Source: Chryseobacterium cupriresistens
Lineage (GTDB): Bacteria > Bacteroidota > Bacteroidia > Flavobacteriales > Weeksellaceae
Length of the DNA stretch: 64,000 bases
Assembly (NCBI RefSeq): GCF_046614675.1
Contig: NZ_JBKKJT010000002.1
Location: forward strand, 310,001 to 374,000
Direction of reading: 5' to 3'
This document shows positions 39,128 through 47,228 of the stretch, piece by piece. Below the pieces are notes generated by a model that saw nothing but the letters and a program-made list of their open reading frames with translations, was not told the origin of the DNA and ran no database searches. Every line of letters starts with the position of its first letter. The stretch's first letter is position 1. A program made the position numbers and the translations under genes.

Positions 39128-39993
39128 CAATAAATCCTGTTTCAAGGACAGATGAAGAAGGGGTCAACCAATTAATTGAAATATATAATACAAACCTTTC
39201 TGCAAGTGGAATTGAATTTTATGAAAAATCAAAAATCGCAGGAAAATCAATATATGGTTATAGAGAGATCCCAAATGGCCAAACCACCAATGAAAGCAAA
39301 GAAATCAAACAAAGAAAAATTGCATTAGTTGTTGGATGTAGTGAGTATGAGTTTGCTGGACATCTAGAAAATCCTTTGAATGATGTAAAATCTGTTAAAG
39401 AAAGTCTAGAATCACTTGGTTTTGATGTAATGTATATAGAAAATCCAACTCTTAAGAAATTGAAGATTGGAATTGACGACTTTGGGACTGAACTTGAGAA
39501 GTATGATGTTGGCTTATTTTATTTTGCTGGACATGGTGTTCAAGTTAAAGGCTTAAATTACCTAATTCCTGTTGATGCAAATTTGAAAAACGAAAGAACA
39601 GTTGAATATGACTGTGTCCGAGTTGACAGAATATTAAGCCATATGGAAAGTGCTAAAACTTCTGTGAATCTAATTATTCTTGACGCATGTCGTAACAATC
39701 CGTTTGAAAGAAACTGGGGAAGAGAATTAGGCCAAAAAGGTTTTGCTGTTATGGACGCACCAAAAGGCTCTTTAATTGCATACTCGACATCTCCGGGCAA
39801 GACAGCATCTGATGGTGAAGGTAAAAATGGACTTTACACAGGAGAACTTATTTCAGAAATTAAGTCAGTTAATGTGACGATTACTCAATTGTTCCAAAAA
39901 GTAAGGAAATCTGTAATGGAAAAATCGAAGGACGAACAAGTCCCATGGGAATCCACATCATTAACAGCAGATTTTTACTTTAATAGAAAATAA
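39082..39993 (+). pseudogene. Caspase-like (peptidase C14) part of the same frame-disrupted gene
   Basis: The frame is open from 39082 (after a TAA at 39079) to the TAA at 39991-39993, with no ATG or good start; a TTG at 39376 would cut off the first caspase strand. It begins LLHCDEETLLKFLSLTINP, an adaptor-like block, then a linker. The p20-like caspase fold starts at KIALVVGCSEYEFAGHLENP. The catalytic His is in FYFAGHGVQVKG and the Cys in LIILDACRNNPF; both are intact. Such proteases are effectors in several antiphage systems. The break fits loss of one T in AATTTA (now AATTA) near 39082. It may be a real mutation, a sequencing error or, less likely, recoding. Confidence 0.7.
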
Positions 39994-40005
39994 TAAAACG
40001 AGTGC

Positions 40006-40131
40006 TAACACACGCTACAAGCAATTTGGGATTTGTCTTAATGGGAAAATTGGTTTGTATTTGGAAGATTTTGCCTAATCCGAAAAATAGCGCTGATTTA
40101 GCCTCAAGCTGCTTTTAGAGCGAGAACGTTA
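40006..40131. repeat. attC-like nested inverted repeat
   Basis: Three short arms nest in order. TAAC (40006-40009), CGCT (40013-40016) and AAGCA (40019-40023) on the left pair with TGCTT (40110-40114), AGCG (40119-40122) and GTTA (40128-40131) on the right. This outer-box/inner-box layout with unpaired bases between the arms resembles integron attC recombination sites. It lies between the caspase gene and the leader motif of the next gene, where a cassette boundary would be. The exact attC core RYYYAAC/GTTRRRY is not met, so the assignment is tentative. Confidence 0.4.
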
Positions 40132-40144
40132 TAGTTGTTATTAA

Positions 40145-40160
40145 AATCTCAAAAAACGAT
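40145..40160 (+). repeat. Leader motif copy 3 (exact)
   Basis: AATCTCAAAAAACGAT; its last two bases are the first two of the ATG at 40159, so the motif runs into the start codon. It directly follows the attC-like repeat. Confidence 0.75.
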
Positions 40161-40860
40161 GAAAGAAAAATTCGTTACTAATCGAAATATAGAACTATGG
40201 GAAAAACTATCTGGGAAGTTCACAATAGAGATAAAGCCCAATACTGTTAAAGAATATATGATCTTTGTTAAAAATAGTCATGCAATTATTTATTATAATC
40301 CAGTAAATATTTGTGAGGCTTCATTTACCCATGAGTTACTGCATCTAAACCTTGATTATCACGATTTCTATTTATGTTCAGCAATAAAAAGAAATATGGC
40401 CAGTGACCCATTATTCTTTACAATGTTTAATACAAGCATGACTGAACCTTTATGTAATTTTATAGAGCATAAGATGATGTTCAATGATTACAAGAAATTA
40501 GGTTATACTGAGGATCTTTTTATTATGGATTACTTTGAAAAAAAAGTAAATCAAAAAGAAATAGATTCACTAGTAAAAAACTATAAAATAAATAATAAAA
40601 TTAATGTGCGAGCTGCACACTTTTTTGTGGGTAAATTAGGCTCTCTTTTTGGTGATGTTAACACTCAACATAATTACAATCAGATATACTCGATTTTTAA
40701 AAATCTTGATTCTGATTTATATAATTCGGTTGCTAATCTATTTGTTGAATCATTGAAACATGACTATGAAAAAGCTGATTATCTTTACAATTATAGAGAT
40801 ATAGCTGATAACTTTCATAAAATGTTAATTAGTTGGAAAAATAATAACCAATTTACATAA
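40159..40860 (+). CDS. HExxH-motif protein, possible zinc metallopeptidase
   Basis: 233 aa from the ATG at 40159. A longer frame to a TTG at 40135 would translate the leader motif and is rejected. A zincin-like HELLH motif stands at residues 58-62 in ASFTHELLHLNLDYHDF, preceded by a hydrophobic strand (HAIIYYNPVN). A downstream CNFIEHKMM (about residues 101-109) could supply a glutamate third ligand, as in gluzincins. The rest is helical with no signal peptide, so the protein is likely cytoplasmic. I do not recognise the family. The island setting, with SIR2 and caspase-like genes and a leader motif, suggests a defence or toxin role; this is inference only. Confidence 0.6.
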   Translation: MKEKFVTNRNIELWEKLSGKFTIEIKPNTVKEYMIFVKNSHAIIYYNPVNICEASFTHELLHLNLDYHDFYLCSAIKRNMASDPLFFTMFNTSMTEPLCNFIEHKMMFNDYKKLGYTEDLFIMDYFEKKVNQKEIDSLVKNYKINNKINVRAAHFFVGKLGSLFGDVNTQHNYNQIYSIFKNLDSDLYNSVANLFVESLKHDYEKADYLYNYRDIADNFHKMLISWKNNNQFT

Positions 40861-40896
40861 TAGTAAATTCGAATGAACAATATATTGTAAATTTTC

Positions 40897-40912
40897 AATC
40901 TCAAAAAACGAT
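40897..40912 (+). repeat. Leader motif copy 4 (exact)
   Basis: AATCTCAAAAAACGAT, three bases before the ATG at 40916. Confidence 0.75.
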
Positions 40913-40915
40913 TCG

Positions 40916-41158
40916 ATGAAAAATAAAAATCTACTCTATATGACATCACTTCTATTCTTAATAGTGTTTCTTTTGAGTTTTATTTTAATACAGATAGAAG
41001 TGGTAAATGTATATATTGATATTATTTACTCAGCGGTTATCTTATCAACTATGGTTACTAGTGTAGCTTTATTTTTTAATCTAATACTAAATCTAAAAGA
41101 TAAATCTAAAAAAATGATAGGCTTCGACCAGAAGCAGAAGAACCCGTTTACTTGCTAA
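40916..41158 (+). CDS. Small two-helix membrane protein, unknown
   Basis: 80 aa with two hydrophobic segments (about residues 6-27 and 35-60) and a basic tail LKDKSKKMIGFDQKQKNPFTC. The leader motif just before the ATG supports it as a genuine gene. In the same frame, after the stop, a degraded coding-like stretch continues (41159-41410), so this may instead be the start of a longer broken gene. It lies 55 bases after the HExxH gene and may belong with it. No family is recognised. Confidence 0.5.
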   Translation: MKNKNLLYMTSLLFLIVFLLSFILIQIEVVNVYIDIIYSAVILSTMVTSVALFFNLILNLKDKSKKMIGFDQKQKNPFTC

Positions 41159-41410
41159 GAATCTACTGAGGATTTAATTAATAATTGTAAAATTGGTTTA
41201 TTGATTACTCACGAACATTCGGAGGCAGTAGGATGATTTGTAGGAAATGACTTTGATGTAATTACATTATCTTCTAGAACATATTGGGAATATATAAATG
41301 AAAGGGCTCTTTCTATTCCTAATACCGCTAATTTAAATTTGAAAAAGGGGTTCCTACAGGGGGGGGGTAATGGTCCTGAAAATCTGATACAGATTATAGT
41401 ACAAGAATAA
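41159..41410 (+). pseudogene. Decayed coding remnant with an internal stop
   Basis: In the frame of the preceding small gene, the bases read as plausible protein: EDLINNCKIGLLITHEHSE, then a TGA, then FVGNDFDVITLSSRTYWEY and NERALSIPNTANLNLKKGF, ending in a TAA at 41408-41410. The stop and a run of nine G (41359-41367) near the end suggest a dead gene. The parent family is not recognised. Confidence 0.4.
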
Positions 41411-41640
41411 ATAGTTAAATGAGAGTAATTTTTACTATCTGTGGTTTTATTTTAATTTGTAACTGATTATGGATATTGTTTTTATTTATTCAGATATTGA
41501 ACTTCCCTTTTCATTAAATTTTTATAATTCAAATTTTTTTATATTTTTATTTGTATATTAAATAAATTTTTTAACTTTGTGTTGAAAAGGTAATTTAATT
41601 AGAGTTAATTATCAAATATCAACAAAAACACACAAAAAAA

Positions 41641-41735
41641 ATGAAACAAATGTTACCCCTTAATTTCCCACAGTTATTTCTTAAAGAGGCACTTCACAAG
41701 TAGGGATTGATTCAATTTTCCCTCAGGTAACTTTC
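41641..41735 (+). pseudogene. Remnant 5' end of an SQVGIN-family gene
   Basis: An ATGAAACAAATG start is followed, after a disrupted signal-peptide region, by bases encoding SQVGIDSIFPQ. This matches the SQVGINTSNPQG mature start of the proteins at 28988 and 31275. The frame is broken before and after, so this is a dead copy. Confidence 0.5.
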
Positions 41736-42056
41736 TGTTATTATTTATATTAGTGCATATAAAAATAATACTGAATGTAATCTTAGGCTACTAATTATTG
41801 TACGTATCTAAATCTTATTTGGATATAAGATGTAGAAACAATGCTTACGAAGATACAGTATTTAGTGCATAATTAAATAATGATATTCTTTTTAATGTCA
41901 TTTGATCTTTTTCGAATTTTTTTTAGATAATGTTGAATTATTATAATTAAAATCTTTATCCGCACATTTCATGAAGAACATAATTGTAATTGGTTAACAA
42001 TTATTTGTAAGAAATTAAAAAAACTGTCAAAAAATAGACTAAAAAGATTAATAAAT

Positions 42057-42134
42057 TAAGCTCCTCTATTAAATACCCTCTACAATTAAGTTGCTATTAT
42101 CACAGGTGATGAGAGAATTGGGGAGCTTATTTTA
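42057..42134 (+). terminator. Structured terminator-like repeat
   Basis: TAAGCTCC (42057-42064) pairs with GGAGCTTA (42122-42129), followed by TTTTA. Inside the loop ATCAC-AG-GTGAT forms a second small hairpin. It may end a transcript from the decayed region or be a small structured RNA. Confidence 0.4.
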
Positions 42135-42352
42135 TAGTTTTACAATTAACATATCTATCAACTACGAATTATAGTTAATAAAACATAGAAATTTGACAAA
42201 ATCAAATATTGCTTATTGAGCTTTATTGTTAACCAAATATGCATTGATACCGCTTCTTCCCAGAATACGTCCCATATTGACAAATACAAGGATATTATCA
42301 ACTCCGTAAAATTTATTATATTAAAAACAACAAACAAAAAAATTTATTTATT

Positions 42353-43378
42353 ATGATTTCCAAAAAAATAATTTTAATCAGTTTACTCAATGTAAACATA
42401 GGCATTTTTGCTCAAACGGGTAATGTAGGGATTAATACAGTAAATCCCGGGACAACACTTGATGTAAATGGAGCAATCACTAATAGGGAAACTGCAATAG
42501 TTATATCCGGAAATGCTGTTACAATACCGGCTAATATAAGTCAGGTACAGCTAACGGGAGCGGCTACTGCCACTGTAACGATTACTGCTCCAGCGGCCCC
42601 CAATGCTGGTCAACGTCTCATCGTCTTCAATAATACAACGGGCGGTTTTGGAGCTACACTGAATGGAGTTACCATTCCTAATGGAAAAGCCCTGGAATAT
42701 GTATATAGTAATTCCGGATGGAGATCTACGGATGGTGGCACAGTTGGAGTTGCAGGTGTTAATATTTATAATACAGATGGAAGTCTTACCAGTAACCGTA
42801 CCGTATCGCAAGGGACAAATACGCTTTCATTTACAGGAAGTCAGGTCAATGCATTTTCTGTTGATGGAAGTACACTGTCTGTTGACGCAGCCAATAACAG
42901 GATAGGAATAGGTACAGCTACGCCACAAAGAAATTTGGATATTAATGCTTCTGCATTGCCAATAAGAGTATCAAATCTGGGGACTGCTACTACAGGGACT
43001 AATGTACTTACTATTGATAATTTGGGGGATGTCAGAAATATACCTTTCAACAATCTATTAGCAGGTCCGGTTTCTTTATTATTAGTTCCTGCCGGAACAT
43101 ATAATGCAACAGGAAATGAATCTGTTCTTTGGTGTGGAATTGATGGAGTAACTATAAATTTACCGATACCATCCTCATCTCAAATAGGTAAATCAATAAG
43201 TATTGTAGCTGCTGCTCCTTTTAATCCTGTAACTATAACAGGATCAGTGCCAACTGTTGCCAATGCAACGACTTTAAACAGTATTGCTATTGGAAAAAGA
43301 ATTACAATTTTTGCTATTGCCGCAAATACATTTGGAAATTTAAACAATGCATGGGTTGTAATAGCGAAAGATTTTTGA
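42353..43378 (+). CDS. Exported protein of the SQVGIN-like family
   Basis: 341 aa. Signal peptide MISKKIILISLLNVNIGIFAQ, then TGNVGINTVNPGTTLDVNGA. A central block NIYNTDGSLTSNRTVSQGTNTLSF...FSVDGSTLSVDAANNRIGIG (about residues 135-185) nearly repeats the NIYNSNGTLTGSRTVAQGTSSLAF block of the protein at 28988. A GIGTATPQRNLDINAS repeat follows. The last ~100 residues form a separate domain (LLVPAGTYNATGNESVLWCG onward). The pattern is again a conserved stem and variable tip. No T9SS sorting domain. It stands in a decayed region, so its expression is uncertain. Confidence 0.7.
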   Translation: MISKKIILISLLNVNIGIFAQTGNVGINTVNPGTTLDVNGAITNRETAIVISGNAVTIPANISQVQLTGAATATVTITAPAAPNAGQRLIVFNNTTGGFGATLNGVTIPNGKALEYVYSNSGWRSTDGGTVGVAGVNIYNTDGSLTSNRTVSQGTNTLSFTGSQVNAFSVDGSTLSVDAANNRIGIGTATPQRNLDINASALPIRVSNLGTATTGTNVLTIDNLGDVRNIPFNNLLAGPVSLLLVPAGTYNATGNESVLWCGIDGVTINLPIPSSSQIGKSISIVAAAPFNPVTITGSVPTVANATTLNSIAIGKRITIFAIAANTFGNLNNAWVVIAKDF

Positions 43379-43834
43379 TATTATAAATTAATAAGAAAGA
43401 AATTTTAGTTGCTGTGCTAAGGATGTCCTAATGTGGATACTGAATAAAGACAAAACCTGAATGAAGCTAAAAATTTTTTGCTTGATCAGCTTGATCTGCT
43501 TAAGATAGTTAATTCCCGGGATAAATACTTTCTTTAGGTATCTATAACAAAATTCCGGAATTACCTTTGCAACTTATGCTTCTCAGATTATAGTTATTGC
43601 CCCCCATCTAATTAGTAGATAATATTGAGATTTTTATCCAGTAGGGTCAACCATTGATATAGTAGATATCTTAGCTTGGGCTAACCAATAATTATAAGCA
43701 CATTATTTCGATGCAAAACAATGTCTTCGGTTATGTAATTAGTCAAAAATAATAGTAATCAAAATATATTATCGTTTTCTTGGATATACTGTTTTTATCA
43801 ATGGATATTGACTGTAATCCATATTTAACAGTAC

Positions 43835-43873
43835 AGGTCTGTTCAAATGGATATTTCTTCTTTGAACAGACCT
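43835..43873. repeat. 13-bp perfect inverted repeat (hairpin)
   Basis: AGGTCTGTTCAAA (43835-43847) and TTTGAACAGACCT (43861-43873) are exact reverse complements with a 13-nt loop. A terminator function is possible, but no T run follows. Confidence 0.6.
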
Positions 43874-44016
43874 TACGATACATGTACGGTATTCAACAAT
43901 GGTAAGGCTGTAGTAATTAGAGACCCTATTTAAAAATGGCACTTACTAATTCCGAACTTAATAACAGATATCAATTAGGCTATGATCCTTCCCAAAACAG
44001 ATAATCTGTATTGAAC

Positions 44017-44049
44017 ATTATCAATCATCCTACCGGAATGATTGATAAT
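44017..44049. repeat. 12-bp perfect inverted repeat (hairpin)
   Basis: ATTATCAATCAT (44017-44028) and ATGATTGATAAT (44038-44049), 9-nt loop, about 105 bases before the HTH gene at 44155. Confidence 0.6.
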
Positions 44050-44154
44050 ATAAAACATTAATCTAATATTCTCAATGGAATCATTTGTTTTTTTTGGAAG
44101 CTCTAACCTAATAAAATCATATATAATAAAATTTGTACCAATGAATCAAAAGTT

Positions 44155-44583
44155 ATGCAATTCAGGGAAATTCATATAGGCTTTATTATTAATCAAATAG
44201 TTACAGAAAATGGGATAAAAATGTCCCGTATCTGTAATTTTTTTAAATGCCAAGAAGAAGAAATTGAAAAAATGTATCACTGTGAAAGCATGGATTCAAA
44301 TTTACTTCTAAGATGGAGTAAACTATTGGGATATGACTTTTTCAGAATATATACTCATCACCTTATTCTATATTCCCCTCCTAAAAAATGGCAAAATGAA
44401 TGTTTGAATTCTAATAAAAAAAGTAAGACCCCACAATTCCGAAAAAATATTTATACCAAAGAAATAATTGACTTTATTTTAGAATTGTTGGAAACAGGCG
44501 AGAAAAACAAACAAGAAATTATTAGTCAATATAAAATCCCAAAGACCACTTTATACAAATGGATAAAAAAATACACAAAATAA
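44155..44583 (+). CDS. HTH protein, possible transposase-associated regulator (first of a pair)
   Basis: 142 aa. The N-terminal half (QIVTENGIKMSRICNFFKCQEEEIEKMYHCESMD...LLRWSKLLGYDFFRIYTHHLILYSPP) looks like an XRE-type DNA-binding segment of a kind I remember near mobile and RHS loci in Chryseobacterium. The C-terminal half is a second HTH with ILELLETGEKNKQEIISQYKIPKTTLYKWIKKY, the pattern found in transposase N-termini. No catalytic DDE domain follows. It overlaps the next gene by 25 bases, suggesting a coupled pair. Function unknown; an orphan IS regulator or a regulator of neighbouring variable genes are both possible. Confidence 0.6.
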   Translation: MQFREIHIGFIINQIVTENGIKMSRICNFFKCQEEEIEKMYHCESMDSNLLLRWSKLLGYDFFRIYTHHLILYSPPKKWQNECLNSNKKSKTPQFRKNIYTKEIIDFILELLETGEKNKQEIISQYKIPKTTLYKWIKKYTK

Positions 44584-44900
44584 ATTCTGTAGATTATAAA
44601 AGAATTTATCAAGAGATTATTAAAAGGAAATATCCTGATATTGAAACACAATGTAAAAACATTTTAGCAAAAGACCAGTTATCTACAAGGGATGTTATCA
44701 GAATTAATATTCTTATATCTAAAAAAGAATGCAAAGAAGTGAATGTTTTCAATCAAAACCATCGTTCTTATGATTTAAGAACAATATTACAAATGCTTGA
44801 ATATCAAAAAAATAATAACCTAAATAATACTCAATTAGCCATACATTTTCAGCTTAGTAGAAATACAGTAGCTAAATGGAAAAAATATTTCTCAGTTTAG
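44559..44900 (+). CDS. HTH protein (second of a pair)
   Basis: 113 aa starting inside the 3' end of the previous gene in another frame. The C-terminal segment MLEYQKNNNLNNTQLAIHFQLSRNTVAKWKKYFSV is a clear transposase-like HTH, resembling the second HTH of its neighbour. The N-terminal part (SVDYKRIYQEIIKRKYPDIETQCKNI) is charged and helical. No catalytic domain is present. The two genes probably descend from an IS OrfA-like module or act together as a small DNA-binding system. Confidence 0.55.
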   Translation: MDKKIHKINSVDYKRIYQEIIKRKYPDIETQCKNILAKDQLSTRDVIRINILISKKECKEVNVFNQNHRSYDLRTILQMLEYQKNNNLNNTQLAIHFQLSRNTVAKWKKYFSV

Positions 44901-45161
44901 TCTTGTTCGTATTGTCAGAAAAAAGCCTGAATTACGACTTCAGAGCCCCTGAACAAGAGCTGGAAAATTTTTCACGATATTAAACTTATTAGCAAGACTC
45001 TAAATAATGACAATTTCTAATGAACGAATACAGGATGACCAACCAATTTGTAAATGGATATTTTCATATGAATTTAATTTTGGTTTTGCAAAAACAAAAT
45101 TACTGGAGTATATTTTTTAATTAACATTTTCATTAGAATAATTTTAATATGAAACAAAAAG

Positions 45162-45192
45162 CAGATCTATTATAATGTAGATCTGTTTTTTA
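45162..45192 (+). terminator. Rho-independent terminator
   Basis: CAGATCTA (45162-45169) and TAGATCTG (45178-45185) followed by a T run. It may serve the HTH pair, about 260 bases upstream, or a lost gene. Confidence 0.7.
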
Positions 45193-45301
45193 AATAGTGT
45201 AGTCAAACATATTCAATCCTTTATAAAAATCTTAAGCATGGTTTATCAGAAGGATGATAAGTTATTACGGACTGCTGATCTTGTTGTTAATACAAAAAAG
45301 G

Positions 45302-45412
45302 ATGAAAAAATTAACAAGAGAAGAGCATCTATTTTGGAGTAAGTTTCCGAATATTCCAGATAATTATCGATTTTATAACTTTCAACATGAAAATAGGAGA
45401 TTCCATTTTTAA
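45302..45412 (+). CDS. Possible 36-aa peptide or gene fragment
   Basis: ATG at 45302, stop at 45410-45412. It reads MKKLTREEHLFWSKFPNIPD then NYRFYNFQHENRRFHF. The composition looks protein-like, but the short length and position among debris suggest a fragment truncated just before the leader motif at 45452. Confidence 0.25.
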   Translation: MKKLTREEHLFWSKFPNIPDNYRFYNFQHENRRFHF

Positions 45413-45451
45413 TGTGTACTTAATTTGAAAACGGTCCAAACTTTAAATATC

Positions 45452-45467
45452 AATCTCAAAAAACGAT
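45452..45467 (+). repeat. Leader motif copy 5 (exact)
   Basis: AATCTCAAAAAACGAT, 51 bases before the ATG at 45519. Confidence 0.75.
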
Positions 45468-45518
45468 AAAAATAATCATAAATTAGTTTGCTCAGATATA
45501 TTTAATAATTCATTACTT

Positions 45519-46769
45519 ATGGATAACGCTGATTTAAAAGAGAGTAAAAAGGGCTTATTGTATCCAGCTTATCATAAACTCTATAGTGCTTTAAGTAGCT
45601 TAGAAAAATTTGAAAAGGGAACCAACTTTTTTGACAATATTTCTCACCTAGATAATTTTTTTTCAGAGTATAGGAATGTAACATTTATGTTGCAAAAGTC
45701 GTTAGCACATACCGAACACCTAAAAGTTTATGAAGAAAACAGACAAAAATATTTACTCAATGATGTCTGTAAATGGTTTATCGAAAAGCGTAATGAAGTA
45801 TTAAAACAGCAACCTTTCAATTTAGAGAAAAAAATACGCATTGTAGTATATACCACTACCGACAACATTGCTTTACCTGAATTATCTTTTACGATAGAAA
45901 ACGATGTAGAATTTTCAACGCTAATTGATTCTATGCGTGAATTTTTTACAGAATTTAATTTGATTGAAGTAATGTTTTCTGCTGAATATTCATTTTATGA
46001 AAGGGGTAGTAATGAGGAGCTGTATGACAATTTCATATCTGGGATAAATAATATGAAATTATTTATGACGGCAATGAAAGAAGCACTAAAGGAAACTGAC
46101 GTACTTTCTGATCAGCTTGAAAAAAAGATCGATAAAATGCATTTTCATCGTATTCCAAAAAATATGTTGCTCATAGACGATTATGTTTTTTATACCAGAA
46201 AAAATCTGTTTGAAAAAGCTTCAAGAGCTGAGTTGATCTTGGGAATAAATGATCAAAAAGTCCCGTTCACAAATTTTGAAAAAATGTTTCCAGATTCGAA
46301 AGATCTATTCAACAATTTTATAATGATGCACCTAGTTATCTTTCAAATGCAAAAGAAGCTTATGCCAACCTGCTTGATTGTTTATAATGATGAAAAAATG
46401 CAATTCATGTCATTTGATAGTTCAATAAAAACGACTATTTATAGAAAAATGTATGAAATAGCAAATCGTATTGAAGTAGAAGGAATTATTAAAGTTCTAT
46501 ATGTTGGAGAAATGTATCTATATCCTAACAACCAAAAGATTCTTAATATGGAAAGAAGAGAAAGAATAAAGTATAAGAATTCTGAGTCACTCATATTCTT
46601 TAAATCGAGTCATGATCTATCCACTAGCTCCTATTCTTTCGATTCAGACAAGATAAATGATATGGAATATATAGTTTCTGTACTTATGAAGAAGGATAAT
46701 GCTTTTAATAATTTGGCATTCATGAATCCGATAATCAATGAATTCAAAAGGCTAAACTTAAAAAAATAA
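45519..46769 (+). CDS. Hypothetical 416-aa protein in the defence island
   Basis: 416 aa, soluble, no signal peptide or membrane helix. The N-terminal ~80 residues are helical (LLYPAYHKLYSALSSLEKFEKGTNFFDN), followed by a mixed region with IRIVVYTTTDNIALPELSFTIEND (about residues 106-129). The rest is helical with charged stretches, ending AFNNLAFMNPIINEFKRLNLKK. I find no catalytic motif and do not recognise the family. A leader motif copy precedes it and a degenerate one follows, so it looks like a single-gene insert of the same kind as its neighbours. A defence role is inferred from position only. Confidence 0.6.
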   Translation: MDNADLKESKKGLLYPAYHKLYSALSSLEKFEKGTNFFDNISHLDNFFSEYRNVTFMLQKSLAHTEHLKVYEENRQKYLLNDVCKWFIEKRNEVLKQQPFNLEKKIRIVVYTTTDNIALPELSFTIENDVEFSTLIDSMREFFTEFNLIEVMFSAEYSFYERGSNEELYDNFISGINNMKLFMTAMKEALKETDVLSDQLEKKIDKMHFHRIPKNMLLIDDYVFYTRKNLFEKASRAELILGINDQKVPFTNFEKMFPDSKDLFNNFIMMHLVIFQMQKKLMPTCLIVYNDEKMQFMSFDSSIKTTIYRKMYEIANRIEVEGIIKVLYVGEMYLYPNNQKILNMERRERIKYKNSESLIFFKSSHDLSTSSYSFDSDKINDMEYIVSVLMKKDNAFNNLAFMNPIINEFKRLNLKK

Positions 46770-46823
46770 GTACTCTCCCCTTTAGATAACTAAGAAAAAA
46801 AATAACAAACGAAACATATTATC

Positions 46824-46838
46824 AATTTCAAAAACGAT
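46824..46838 (+). repeat. Leader motif copy 6 (degenerate)
   Basis: AATTTCAAAAACGAT, differing from the consensus by one base change and one shorter A run. It lies after the 416-aa gene and has no same-strand gene behind it. Confidence 0.45.
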
Positions 46839-46871
46839 TGCTTTTGAGTTTCGGAAGAAAGTTTGCAAAAA

Positions 46872-47189
46872 CTATATCCAGTGGTAAGGTTTGTCCTTTC
46901 TATTTAGATAGCAATACATTTCTTCTTTTTTAAGTTCTGGGAAGAATTTCAGGGCTTTTTCGATAGCATAATTGGGCAGAAAGTAAATTTCGTCACGGAT
47001 AGCAGTGACTACTTTTTCATACCCGTAAAAACGGATGATCTCATCAATCTCCTGTTGACCTCCACGTTCTACAATTCGGGCAATAATGGTCTTATAGGCT
47101 TGCATAAAGTCCATTGCATCAATGTCAAAATCCCAGAAAAAAACACGGTCGAGATTTGGAATTTTATTTATTTTTGCTCTTGATTCCAT
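46872..47189 (-). CDS. DUF6922-like protein, probable antitoxin partner of the nucleotidyltransferase
   Basis: 105 aa. It contains IPNLDRVFFWDFDIDAMDF and AYKTIIARIVERGGQQEIDE (about residues 8-48), a pattern I associate with the small DUF6922-type proteins that accompany AbiEii-like genes. A helical tail and a basic/aromatic end (CYLNRKDKPYHWI) follow. It starts 39 bases after the nucleotidyltransferase gene on the same strand, so the two are cotranscribed. The order, with the large gene first, is the reverse of the usual antitoxin-first layout. Confidence 0.65.
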   Translation of the reverse strand: MESRAKINKIPNLDRVFFWDFDIDAMDFMQAYKTIIARIVERGGQQEIDEIIRFYGYEKVVTAIRDEIYFLPNYAIEKALKFFPELKKEEMYCYLNRKDKPYHWI

Positions 47190-47228
47190 ACTATAAATAT
47201 ACGATTTTTCAGCTTTACATTATGTATT

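Larger units (their letters stand above)
41411..42352. other. Decayed intergenic stretch before the third SQVGIN gene
   Basis: No intact gene. Contents noted: a short remnant of an SQVGIN-type gene start (41641-41735), a structured terminator-like repeat (42057-42134), and other AT-rich sequence in which I see nothing specific. Confidence 0.5.
43379..44154. other. Gene-free stretch with two strong hairpins
   Basis: No intact gene. Some stretches still read as protein between stops (for example YASQIIVIAPHL near 43580), so it may be a degraded gene of unknown type. It holds perfect inverted repeats at 43835-43873 and 44017-44049. Confidence 0.45.
44901..45518. other. Gene-poor stretch with a terminator and a 36-codon frame
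   Basis: Apart from the hairpin at 45162, a short frame at 45302 and the leader motif at 45452, I see no further feature. Confidence 0.45.
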
